Below are positions 23,056-33,849 of a DNA stretch of 64,000 nucleotides, in pieces (positions within the stretch are counted from its first letter, which is position 1; each line of letters begins with the position of its first letter). The stretch comes from Anthoceros angustus (Eukaryota > Streptophyta > Anthocerotopsida > Anthocerotales > Anthocerotaceae): NCBI GenBank assembly GCA_010909165.1, contig VJWM01000179.1, positions 404,311 to 468,310 of the forward strand, given 5' to 3'. Below the pieces are notes generated by a model. That model did no database searches and was not told the origin of the DNA. It saw only the letters and a list, made by a program, of their open reading frames with translations. The translations under genes and the position numbers were made by a program.

Positions 23056-25729
23056 GGACTAATTATTTGTAAAAGTAATATTGCCATGGGCCAAGGACCA
23101 CTTTTAGTATAAAGGCCTTGCCTCGGACATTTCCTAAGCACCCCATCACACAAAACATAAGAAAAACAAAAAAACATTCAAACCAACAGTCGAGGGAGGG
23201 TTAGTGTACATGTGGTCTTCCACATGGCGCGAGTTGCATAGGCCTTATTCTAGGAGGAAATGGAGCGCGGCATCGCGCCCTTCGCCCCATGAAGAAGGTG
23301 AAGAGGTGGGCGCGGCATGCATCCCAAAGCAGCGCCACCTAGCACGATGGTGCTATGCGTGAGTGAGGGGTTGGAATGCAAGAGGGGAAGGGTAGGCAGG
23401 CGGTGGGGCGCGCATCGCCGCCCGCAACAGGCGGCCGGCATGCAGCGCCCCGCCGGACTGGCCGAGGGCAAAGGCGGGCGCCGGCATGCAGTGCCCCGGG
23501 GAGGCGAAGCGGATGGGGCGGCCTGCTGCGCCTATCAAAGGCGAGGGGCGCCCAGCAGTGGCGCCCTCCACGTGATGTCGTTGAATTTGAAGATGATGGG
23601 CGCCATGGCCTAAATCACTCACCCGGACTGGCGAGAATGAATCGCCCAACCCCAAAAACGGAGGGCAACCACAAAGGAAGGCGAAAGGAAGACCAAAGCA
23701 CCAAGGGTGGAAACGGGTGATACACAGTCTCATGAAGGAAGCACGCAATCGGACTTCGGCGACAAAGACATCCAAACTCTTCACGTGGCCACGGATAGCG
23801 GCGGTTGAGGCGTCGCATATGGACGAAGACTACCTCACAAATGTACGATGCCTTACTCGAAAAAAGGTGGTGCCGTGTTGGTGAAACTTGAAAATTTGAG
23901 GCTGCATTATTCTTGACCCCGATGCCCGGATCCGGAAAGTTGATGAGGCTGGGCAAACTATCTTGCGTGTCAAAAGGGAAGGATTGAAGAAGGAGTGCTT
24001 CCCTATTATGATGATTGACCTGCAGTGCACAGATGTTGAACAACTTGATTGAACACGATAATTTTTGAAGGGGTGAATAATCTCGAAGGGGTTTTCATAA
24101 ATAATCTACGAAGGGGTTTTGATGGGCCCTAAAGCAGTTTGAAGGCATTCGGAAAAACACTCGAAAAAAGGTGTCACCGGAAAGTTACTACTTTCCATGC
24201 AATGTTTGTGTCGAATGGTGGTGCATAAACTCGAACCTAGGGAATGATGCAAAGTAGGAGCGGTGAGGAAGGCCGTTCTGCCGGGCGAGACATTGTAAAC
24301 TTCGATTTTGGGATGGAAATGTGGTTTTGTTATGACACCACAAAAGCCACCGAGGTATTTCCTAACACGAAACATCGGCAGGACTTACAACATTAACTGG
24401 GACCCGGGAAAAAGCAGATTTGATTTCACTCATCCCGAGTTCAATCCATCGTCATCACTTGGTCCGACTTCTCCTCCATTGTCATCACTATCTTGATGAC
24501 ACTTTCACTCGCGGGTATGAACCACGCAACTCATGAGCTTATCCCTTATCGCTTTTTGTCCATACGGATGTTTAGTCGTTCAACACAAACCCATGTCTGA
24601 GGATATTGTTTCATTCACAAATACCTCTGTATGTTTTTAGGTAATGGATCTTATTCCCTTTTTCCTCGGCATTGGACGGATGGGTTACCACTCTGGCGGA
24701 CTATGTTCTGCACATATCTCCTTCATACGCATCTATGTGCTCGGTCCGATACTAGTGGATAAGAAAGTGAGGTCGTGGTGCGTTTAGCTTCACGTCAATG
24801 ACCTCCCAATCCGAGAATGGCTTATGCGTGTCCGTATTGCAGCCTTTGCCGAAACATCCCTCTCGGTTCCGTTATGTCCCCATTCATCGTGCCATTTCCA
24901 TGATTGCCTTCCGCATTTTGATATGCCCCAAATACATATCACGCATGGGAGGTCCCTCAATAATGCCTCATCTAGCAAAGCTTCATCCGGCACTTGAAGT
25001 GGTGTGTATGATCCATACGTGAAAACCACTTCCAAGGACCTTCTAGCTGACATTCCAGGTTCGAGGCCCAAGGACTAATTATTTGTAAAAGTAATATTGC
25101 CATGGGCCAAGGACCACTTTTAGTATAAAGGCCTTGCCTCGGACATTTCCTAAGCACTCCATCACACAAAACATAAGAAAAACAAAAAAACATTCAAACC
25201 AACAGTCGAGGGAGGGTTAGTGTACATGTGGTCTTCCACATGGCGCAGTTAGCATAGGCCTTATTCCTAGGAGGAAATGCATCGCCGCCCCGCCCATGAA
25301 GAAGGTGAAGAGGTGGGCGCGGCATGCATCCCAAAGCAGCGCCACCCCTAGCACGATGGTGCTATGCGTGCAGTGAGGGGTTGGAATGCCCAGGGGAAGG
25401 GTAGACGAAGCGGTGGCTGCATCTGCCGGCCCGCGGCGGCGGCGGAGGGCGCCCCGCCTGGCCGAGGGCAAAGGCGGGCGCCGGCATGCAGTGCCCCGAG
25501 GGCGGCGAGATGGGGCGGCCGGCCTGCGCCCCATGTTCCAAAGCGGGCGCCGGCCGGCGCCCTCCACAGCAGACGTTGAAGTCGAAGATGATGGGCGCCC
25601 GGCATGCGCCCTATCACTCGGCTGGCGAGAATGAATCGCCCAACCCCAAAAACGGAGGGCAACCACAAAGGAAGGCGAAAGGAAGACCAAAGCACCAAGG
25701 GTGGAAACGGGTGATACACATGTTGGCTC

Positions 25730-26032
25730 ATGAAGGAAGCACGCAATCGACTTCCGGCAAAGAATGACATCCAAACTCTTCACGTGGCCACAGATAGCGA
25801 GCGGTTGGAGGCGTCGCATATGGACGAAGACTACCTCACAAATGTACGTCAGTCTGCTTACTCGAAAAAGGTGGTGCCCGAAACTGTGTTGGTGAAACTT
25901 GAAAATTTGAGGCCTGCATTATTCTTGACCCCTGATGCCCAGATCCGGAAAGTTGATGAGGCCTGGGCAAACTATCTTGCCCGTGTCATTGCAAAGGGAA
26001 GGATTGAAGAAGGAGTGCTTCCCCTATTATGA
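25730..26032 (+). pseudogene. ParB-N-like domain fragment in tandem copy B
   Basis: The segment VLVKLENLRPA, then about eight residues, an Arg, and VDEAWANYLARVIAKGR followed by EEGVLP has the shape of the start of a ParB/sulfiredoxin-like N-terminal domain. In that family a strand ending in L-x-P precedes an Arg, a helix with a D-E-x-x-x-x-L-A-x-x-I pattern, and a G-x-L-x-P strand. The frame stops just after that strand. The corresponding stretch of copy A (about 23720-24015) is broken by small deletions. A methylase gene with what looks like the second half of such a domain lies 6 kb downstream, so this may be a displaced or interrupted first half of the same gene family. The assignment is by pattern only and could be wrong. 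Confidence 0.35.
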
Positions 26033-26273
26033 TGATTGACCCTGCAGAGTGCACAGATATTGAACAACTTGATTGAACACGATAATTTTTGAAGGGGGTG
26101 AATAATCTCGAAGGGGGTTTTCTGCAAATAATCTCTGAAGGGGGTTTTTGATGGGCCCTAAAGCAGCGTTTTGAAGGCATTCGGAAAAACGACTCGAAAA
26201 AAGGTGTCACCGGAAAGTTACTACTTTCCATCCGGCAATGTTTGTGTCGAATGGTGGTGCTCGAACCTAGGGA

Positions 26274-26522
26274 ATGATGCAAAGTAGGAGCGGTGAGGAA
26301 GGCCGTTCTGCGGCGGGGCAGTATGGCTTCGATTTTGGGATGGAAATGTGGTTTTGTTATGACACCACAAAAGCCACGAGGTATTTCCCTAACACGAAAC
26401 ATCGACGGACTTACAACATTAACTGGGACCCGGGAAAAAGCAGATTTGATTTCACTCATCCCGAGTTCAATCCATCGTCATCACTTGGTCCGACTTCTCC
26501 TCCATTGTCATCACTATCTTGA
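26274..26522 (+). other. unrecognised coding-like segment in tandem copy B
   Basis: An 82-codon plus-strand frame contains FDFGMEMWFCYDTTKATRY and WDPGKSRFDFTHPEFN. The residue mix looks protein-like and the frame is partly preserved in copy A (around 24300), where it is shorter. I do not know the family. It sits ~250 bp after the ParB-like fragment and may belong to the same ancestral protein. Confidence 0.25.
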
Positions 26523-27063
26523 TGACACTTTCACTCATGAGTTGTATGAACCACGCAACTCATGAGCTTATCCCTTATTTTGTCCACGCATACGGATGTT
26601 TTATCGTTCAACACAAACCCATGTCTGAGGATGGTTGTTTCATTCACAAATACCTCTGTATGTTTTTAGGTAATGGATCTTATTCCCTTTTTCCTCGGCA
26701 TTGGACGGATGGGTTACCACTCTGGCGGACTATGTGTTCTGCACATATCTCCTTCATACGCATCTATGTGCTCGGTCCGATACTAGTGGATAAGAAAGTG
26801 AGGTCGTGGTGCGTTTAGCTTCACGTCAATGACCTCCCAATCCGAATGGCGTATGCGTGTCCGTATTGCAGCCTTTGCCGAAACATCCCCTCGGTTCCGT
26901 TATGTCCCCATTCATCGTGCCATTTCCGATTGCCTTCCGCATTTTGATATGCCCCAAATACATATCACTGTGGGAGGTCCCTCAATAATGCCTCATCTAG
27001 CAAAGCTTCATCCGGCACTTGAAGTGGTGGTGTGTATGATCCACTTACGCGTGAAAACCACTT

Positions 27064-27268
27064 CCAAGACAGCACTAGCCCAATGTTATTCTCCACAATG
27101 ATAGCAATCTCCTTCCGGTCCACCCAAAAGGCTTCCCACCACTTATACTCTTCAGTCACCTATGGGCGCAAATCTTTTAACCCTTCACACAAATGGGCCA
27201 CACCTTCCATCGGTGATAGGATACAGTTCCTTCTTGTCCCCCTAGCTTCACCGTATGCATAGGATGGT
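27064..27268 (-). other. coding-like remnant between tandem block and MULE
   Basis: The minus strand reads WWEAFWVDRKEIAIIVENN and VLSWKWFS in one frame. It looks protein-derived but matches nothing I can name. The MULE terminal repeat starts right after it. Confidence 0.25.
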
Positions 27269-27620
27269 GCTAAGGGAGGCGCGGCCAACCGGCGCCCTCC
27301 CCAAAGATGCTCATGGGCCGGCCGGCCTCCCCTAACACACCCTACCCATGGCGGCCGTGGCCGCCACCCCGGCCTTAGTTCTCTCCACCAAGTAATGGCG
27401 CTCTTCTCCCGAGGTGGTGGGCCCCATCGCCCTTGCCTCGCGCCATGACCCATCCCATGTCCATAGCACCTGTCTAGGTGAATATACGTGTGATATACTA
27501 TACCATACACGGCAACCCGTGGCGGCTGCGTCGTTCATGGCTCCGGTTTGTGGAATGGCGGTTGGGGTTCATTTTAAGCGCGAACGTGCCCTAATCGGCC
27601 GCGAATCGGACACAATCCAG
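27269..27620 (+). repeat. left terminal inverted repeat of the MULE
   Basis: It pairs with 30684-31083 in inverted orientation. The outer 130 bp is GC-rich and more diverged; the inner 220 bp is nearly identical apart from small indels. Confidence 0.75.
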
Positions 27621-28575
27621 TTTGTCCAAAATCAAACGTGTTCCCAACATTGGGAACGTGTATCACGACACAAGCTTGGCCGCACGCATGCCGCGATCTC
27701 TTCGTGGTGTGAGCATGAATTGCATCGGACTTTCGCTGGCGGGCGGCGTGGAGATCAGGTGGAACCAATGTGTTCAATGGAAGGCTTGTCCATCTGCATT
27801 GCCAATGGAATTGTTTCGATTTCGAGAATGGTGAGGTGAAGAGCTTGAAGGCTGTAATTTCTACGATGCTCCACGCTCACGTCTGCGGAAGATGGTGAGA
27901 CACAGCAGCGGGCGCCATCCAACACTGGCTCAAGCATTCGCAAGGCTCCTTGAAGGATCTGTTTACCTCGTAACTTTGCATTCTTACGCATATTGCAATT
28001 TCATTCATCTGAAATGGCATGACCCTTTGTGAGCAAGGATCTAAGGCTGTTATGTCTACAATCGCCCCGGACTTTGTGAGTATGGATACATGCCCTCTGC
28101 GACTTCGATTGTTGGGCATTTGAGAAGAAGATTTGATGGTTGCCCTCGAAGCCTTTGTGAAGATGGTTACTGAATGTCAAAATAGCCTCGTTTCACAGGA
28201 TAGAGTGGACGATTTTCTTGCGAGAACTCTGTTCCCCACAACGCTTGTAAGGCGTAATGTCAACGGTCCACGGACCCGTGTCGTCTGCCTAATTCACCAA
28301 GCTCATATATTAAATATGAATGTGCTTACGGACCACAAGATTTTCTTACGGTGTGGAGCCTTTCATTGATGTGACAAACCGTCAAAAAGGGGAAAGGCGC
28401 GCCGTCACGCATGAAGCCGATAGGAAAAGGGGTGTAAATTCCAGTTCTTCATCGATTATTGCAATGGCGGGAATTGCAGAGAATCAATTCAATGGCACCA
28501 CATAGACATGAATGGTGATTTACGCCATGGTTTGTTAGCTCTTGATGCCCTAATGTTTCTCTTGCTCTGTTTTAT

Positions 28576-30325
28576 CTATGGCAAAGCGGAATGGGTAAAG
28601 CACAAGCTCTTATGCCGGTGACCAATTACCAAATTATGTGTGATCATGAGGAGGATGTGTATCGCAGAAGAAGGACAACCCAAGATGCCACTTGGTCCGG
28701 ATGATTTCTTATTGCCCAAGGATATAAGAAACATACAGAGCTTGATTGCAGGACATGGAGATTGCATCATCTTGATGAGGAAAGTGTGAGAATATGGATG
28801 GACTTACACAAGCATGAGATTTTCTTTTCTTCCTTCAGCTCTAAGTCTACTGACGGGTGTCACTTTGCACTGGGTATTCAGACACCATTTCAGCACTCAT
28901 GTATGTTGAGGTGGGGCCATAACTCGATTGTCTCTATGGATGCCACGTTCAGGACTAACAAATGGAAATTTCAGTTGTTTACAGTGTTGGTCTTCGATGA
29001 CCACATGAACGGGCTACCAGCGGCATGGATCATTTCTGACAACGGCACTGCTGACAATATTAGTGCATGGCTGGGGGCTTTAAAGCAGATGTTGGAGAAG
29101 TCGATCCAGTGGAAGCCCAATGCTTTCTTGGTGGGTGATTGCCAAGCCGAGATTAACGCTATCGACAAGTATTCGGCTCTAACATGTTGGTGTTTTTGTT
29201 TGTGGCATGTGCGCCGTGCTTGGTTGAGACAACTCATAAAGAAGGTGAAAAATAAAGTCGGAGGCGAGATGATGAGCACACTTGGTAAAATTATGTATAT
29301 GGAGGAGCAAGGCTGCGGTATGGAGAAAGTGCGGGCGGAGCTTGACGCATTCTACTCGACATACGCAATATGAGCCCAATTTGTGACTTATTTTAAGCGG
29401 CAATGGGCGATTATGACTATGTGGATCAAAGCTGGAAGTCCCACATGCTGGCCAAGAGGCGCATAGAAGCCTACCACCAGCACTTGAAATTCGGATGTCG
29501 CTAACGAAGAAGCGGCTTACGGTGAGCGTTTAGATTGGTTACTTCATATCCTTGTGGATGAAGTCAATCGGCATTTTGGTTCCAATCACAATGCAAGTTG
29601 CTGAATATTGTTCACAACACCAAGTTGAGAGACTTGTGCACCATGCAATTACTAAGGCACTGCAAATTCCAAATGTGGATGTCACACTCCCGACAACGGA
29701 TAATGCTTCAGCATACGTTAAAAGTCGAAGGCACTTAACGGGTCAGTGAGTCGAGGTGCTAAATGGTGGAAGGCGGTGGGGCTTGCAACTGCAAACAAGG
29801 ATTGAATGGCTTTGTTTGCAAACATCAAGTGAAGGTTTTGCTGATGTTAAATCGAATGACAGCTACACAGATGCTTGTGCACAAACTGATGGATATGTCG
29901 AAGGAACATGGTACTGATAATTTCAATTTGGCAAGTCAGGTCATGCACACAACAAGTTATGAGGAGCCTGCAGTGAATGTTTGCCAGGATGGGCATGAAC
30001 TACGCTGCCCCAAACAGGATGTTGTCCAAGAAGGGCCCCAAGTACCTTGCCTGAACCAGGTGTCCAGTCCATGGACGTGAGTTGGGCAGAGATTAGGGGA
30101 ATGGTGGAGAAGTGGCCACAGTTAGAAAATCATGTTGCTGCCATGATGGGACAATTAGTAAGGCAGGTCCAAGGGTTGGGCGCTGATCTTCATCTTCACC
30201 AGTTGCATGAAACACCAATTCTACACCACAATCCTGCTCATACAGACAATTCTCTTAAACGGAAAAGCCTTTTGGGAAACGGGAGGAGTCGGCAGAGGAA
30301 GAACGGCCCCAAGATCAGAAAGTGA
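28576..30325 (+). pseudogene. MULE transposase, frameshifted
   Basis: The longest piece (28762-29373) has the MULE catalytic core: SMDATFRTN with Asp at residue 60 of that frame, then LVGDCQAEINAI with the second Asp at residue 126, then the Cys/His motif CWCFCLWH at 142-149. After a stop at about 29371 the homology continues in other frames (FVTYFKRQW, then WKSHMLAKRRIEAYH, then YGERLDWLLHILVDEV). The C-terminal piece (29763-30080) holds a SWIM zinc finger, CNCKQGLNGFVCKH (C-x-C-x8-C-x-H), used for DNA or protein contact. A last frame to 30325 ends in a basic tail (RSRQRKNGPKIRK). At least three frame changes make it non-functional as read. The protein would cut the terminal inverted repeats. 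Confidence 0.8.
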
Positions 30326-30547
30326 AATTCCAGTAGGTCAAACATACAACTGCCTATAGTTCCTAGGCCTTAGCACATAGAACTGCCTATAGCTCCGAGG
30401 CTAAGCTTAGAAAGTTGTGCGAACATGGCAGCCTAAGTTACTGAGCCTTGGAATTTTGCTCTACAGTCTTGGATGTTCTCCTCTCAGTTGTATGTTTCAC
30501 CATTTTTGCCAGTCAGCGTGGAACATGAGCTATCAGAGTCACGCTCC

Positions 30548-30686
30548 GTCTGCCGATAAGAGTCCGATCCCATGCGCTCCAAGAGGTGGAGGCCCCGTCG
30601 CGTTGCCAAGCGGACGTCTGCCGATAAGAGTCCGATCCCATGCGCTCCAAGAAGAGGTGGAGGCCCCGTCGCGTTGCCAAGCGGAT
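30548..30686. repeat. 68-bp tandem duplication beside the right TIR
   Basis: The unit GTCTGCCGATAAGAGTCCGA... occurs at 30548 and again at 30616. The second unit has an extra three bases. It abuts the inner end of the right TIR. Confidence 0.8.
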
Positions 30687-31083
30687 TGTGTCGATTTGCG
30701 GCCGTTTAAAATGTGGCTGTTTGGCGAACTGATTAGGGCACGTTTCGCGCTTAAAATGAACCCCAACCGCCATTCCACAAACCGGAGCCATGAGCACGCA
30801 GGCCGCTACGGGTTGCCGTGTATGGTATAGTATGCGCTCATACGTGTATTCACCTAGACAGTGCTATGGACATGGGATGGGTCATGGCGAGGCAAGGCTA
30901 GGCGATGGGGCCCACCACCTCGGGAGAAGGCGCCATTACTTTGCGGGGAGAACTAGCCTCCGGTCCCAAACGCCGCCTGGGCGGCCCGGCAGCGCCCTCC
31001 CCTAACACACCACCACCCATGGGCGGCCGTGCGTCCTCCCCCCCTGCCGCATGGGCTGGCCGGCAGCGCCCTCCTCTTAGGCT
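30684..31083 (-). repeat. right terminal inverted repeat of the MULE
   Basis: Reverse complement of 27269-27620. It contains a ~30-bp insertion relative to the left TIR near 30706-30740. Confidence 0.75.
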
Positions 31084-31126
31084 GTTTTCTAGAAAATAAA
31101 TATTTAGCGCCTCAAGAGTATTACAA

Positions 31127-31290
31127 CCATGGACAGTTGGTCTAGTGTTTGGGAAATAAGTGTTGTGACGAATAGGTTTCGTGTTCAAATCTCATGCCTC
31201 CTCAACAATTTAATTTTGTTGATTTTAAGGATGCTTGCATGGGCGCATGGGCAACTAACTTTGTTCATTTTAAGGACGCTGGCATTGCCT
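31127..31290 (+). mobile_element. probable tRNA-derived SINE
   Basis: An A-box-like TGGTCTAGTGT (31138-31148) and a perfect B-box core GTTCAAATC (31183-31191) are spaced as in tRNA genes and tRNA-derived SINEs. No tRNA cloverleaf can be folded by eye, so a SINE head is more likely than a tRNA gene. The end is not defined; a short internal repeat (TTTTAAGGA-TGCT-like) follows. Confidence 0.4.
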
Positions 31291-31764
31291 TAAAGCCCAA
31301 GTGGTTGCATTGAGTGCGGAAGGTTGAAGACCACGGTGGCGACCTTTTGGATGAGGGTCGGCGGACCCTAGATCTTTGTGGCGATCGACACGTGAGTGGG
31401 CCAAGAATGATACTATTGAAGGCGAGCAAGCAATGGAGAGAAACGACAAAGGCGGAGGATATGGACCGCCTCGAATATGGCGGTGGTACTTGACTCGATT
31501 TGGCGCAAGGCATGGATGAGTCGCCAGCCGCACTCTTGAATGACTATTGTCGATCGATGACCACTTCCTCCTTTTTGATTGTTTGTTGCAATGTTCTCAC
31601 GACCAAAATGAGACTCCGCTAGAATGCATTGTTTTCATTGTGTTCCACCACTTGAAAGTAAAAGTTTTCGGTTGTAATAAACATATGAAAATGGCAGCCC
31701 TCTATGCATTCTACTAAAAGCATAAGCGGGCCCACACCCTCATGCTCCAGGTTCGGGTGTAGAC
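31291..31764. other. spacer upstream of the methylase pseudogene
   Basis: No gene is recognised. Minus-strand openings at 31270-31533 and 31619-31867 have no familiar motif. Confidence 0.35.
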
Positions 31765-33849
31765 TTGAAGAGCATCTTTTATCAAAGGTATGACCTCGAG
31801 AAAGGGTGTGTGCATTATCAAAGTAGGGCACATATCTTTGTTCTAGGTAAGGTGTTCTTCGTGACAAGTCTTTTGTCTCGGCGAAGGGGTCGATATCCCC
31901 TTCAAAAATTATCGTGTTATTGGAAAAGGTTTAGAGTGAAGAAGTATGTGATGGGCGTACTGCGAGGGAATCATACCTGCGCCCATGCGATCCTGATCGA
32001 GAAGGCCCGTCGTGGATCGAAGCCCATGTGTATTGTGGCCTAACTGTCACTGAGATGAGGATTCTGGCCACCGATCACAACCAGATGGCGGACAAGCAGA
32101 AAAAGATAATTTTATTGAGCAGGTTCGGTATCTGAGGGATGAGTTGCAGATAGCTAAGCGAGATCACGTCAGCATGACCATGAACTGGAAATTCAATCTA
32201 TACAAGGTGCTAGGTTTGATTGAAGACGACGAAGGCCGAGAAGATGAGCAGTACAAGCAGAACAAGGTCGACAACAGAACCCACATACTCTGCATTTCAA
32301 AACTAGAGGGCAAGGTATGGGAAAATGTAGATAAAATTTTTTCCAAGTGGGAAACTGGTGAGCTACTGGAGCAGGCGAAGCATGTCGCAGCAGGAACAAG
32401 CAAAAAGAGCAAAGGCAAGAGGAAAGCAACCGACGACACAAAACAGGTTGATGGAGTTTTTGTGAACCCCAAAGAAATGCAGGGGAAGCCGTGGCGAAGC
32501 TTTCAAGGTGTCCCACATGGACAGCCAGGACAACAGATGCTGATAAGTTCAACAGAGAAAGTACTAACTGGCCTCCTGGATCTGAACGGAATGGCGAAGG
32601 AAGTTACCCTTCGGAAGAAATTTCATGTCATACAGGTGGCAATGGCTAAACATCTGGCTTGTGACTCCTTCGAAATGGTGAGACAAGAATACCCTCAACA
32701 CTCTTCACACGAAGTTATTGCCAGATTTCAAACCGCTTTTGAGGGCAATGTAAACATATTTCCTTCCATTATTTGCAAGATCCTCGAGGCGCGGCATGCG
32801 GCTTCCCTCTCATGCCATGGCCTTGCACTGTCACACGCTAACCCATTTCGTTTGACACCCATTCAGCAAATTAAAGATGTTGAGGACCTGAAGAAGCTAC
32901 CTGAAGATTTTCAAGCCTTTATTCTCGAGGTTCATACATGGAAGGGACTCGAAAATGAGCAAAGAGAGCTAGCTGATATGGACATGGAGGAGGGGCTTCA
33001 ATCCTTCACAGTGCCAAAAACAGAGGATATTGTGAAGTACCAGGTCATTGCAAGAGATGCAGCAGACATGAGGGGGTTCCTCAGGATCCGCAAGTACACT
33101 CTGATGATCATGGATGTGCCCCGAGGATTCAACAAAGGTAAACATGATGTCAAGTTAGATCTCTTTCAATTGGGAAAAATGTTTCACTCGTTCCACGACA
33201 TGACCAGCTGCCAGGAGATGAGAATGATAGTGATGCATGAGGTTGAAGAGCAGCATGTCGTCAGGGAGGCAATGCGAAAGTGCTGCAGAGGAGGGGGGCT
33301 GGTGTCTTTTGTATGGGACAAAGCGAATATACTGACTTTGGTGGCTACGACACTATGGAGTATGCGTCACAATAGGATGGGGTTAACATTTGTGACCAAA
33401 GGTCAAAAGTCTCCATGATCCCTACTGACATTCATGGGTCTTTCAATAATGGGCGAGCAGTCATTGCCCACCCTACAATGGTGAAAAAGTTGTTGTACAC
33501 ATCATTGGACAAGCTGGTGGTATGTGCTTATCAACGGCCTTTGTCTTTGATGATGAAGCTCATCAAAAGTTTCTCCAAGGAGGGGGACTGGATTTTGGAT
33601 GTTTGTGCTGGTAGTGGGTCAACAACATTGGCTGCTTTGCTTTGCGGGCGCAACTGCATTGCAATCGAGGTGGACAAAAGGTGCGCAGAGTTCATTCCCC
33701 AGAGAATCCATGGCTATGAAGTGCTCCCGGACGCAGAAGAGGAGTTGAATCACGAGCCACATCGGCGAGGACCGACCCAGTTCTGGGCAAAAGAGGTGAG
33801 TCTATCGAGAAGGATGGGTCGCGCGGGTTGTGCGTTTGGCCCCAAGTAA
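31765..33849 (+). pseudogene. ParB-like / N4-N6 DNA methylase protein, frameshifted
   Basis: Pieces in three successive frames form one protein. First piece: VMGVLRGNHTCAHAIL, then VTEMRILATDHNQMADK, which fits the second half of a ParB-type domain (G-N-H motif, then a helix with x-x-x-A-x-x-x-N). Second piece (32144-33418, 424 codons): FIEQVRYLRDEL just upstream, a basic nuclear-signal-like KKSKGKRK at residues 87-94, and YTLMIMDVPRGF at 318-329, where beta-class methylases have the catalytic D/S-P-P-Y. Third piece (33415-33849): residues 59-97 contain WILDVCAGSGSTTLAA and IAIEVDKRCAEF, the SAM-binding motif near the C-terminus. The motif IV to motif I order marks the beta class (N4/N6 methylase). 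The DVPR in place of DPPY suggests a weak or dead catalytic site. Frame breaks lie near 32038, 32105 and 33400; the last two pieces overlap by ATGA. It may be a decayed gene, an unmarked splice, or sequence error. Confidence 0.6.

Larger units (their letters stand above)
23013..27063. repeat. ~2.0-kb tandem duplication, copies A and B
   Basis: Copy A is 23013-25031 and copy B 25032-27063. Both start with CCAAGGACCTTCTAG, and the break in each copy falls at CCAAG(GA), so the junction shares about 5-7 bases. They align end to end but differ by dozens of 1-7-bp indels, mostly homopolymer or dinucleotide losses in copy A, and by few plain substitutions. Both carry the same plus-strand coding-like segment, which is open in copy B and frameshifted in copy A. 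Confidence 0.85.
27269..31083 (+). mobile_element. Mutator-like DNA transposon (MULE) with long terminal inverted repeats
   Basis: The left end (about 27269-27620) and the right end (about 30684-31083) are reverse complements over ~350-400 bp. They share, for example, CTTCTCCCGAGGTGGTGGGC and its complement, and the tract from ATACTATACCATACACGG to TTAAGCGCGAA. Between them lies a plus-strand MULE transposase relic with a SWIM zinc finger. Long TIRs plus this transposase define a Mutator-type element. The expected 9-bp target duplication could not be identified, so exact ends are uncertain by some tens of bases. The transposase is frameshifted, so the copy is non-autonomous as read. Confidence 0.8.

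Noticed and set aside
31138-31191. tRNA gene
   Set aside because: A- and B-box-like motifs exist but no cloverleaf or acceptor stem can be formed; a SINE head is more likely.
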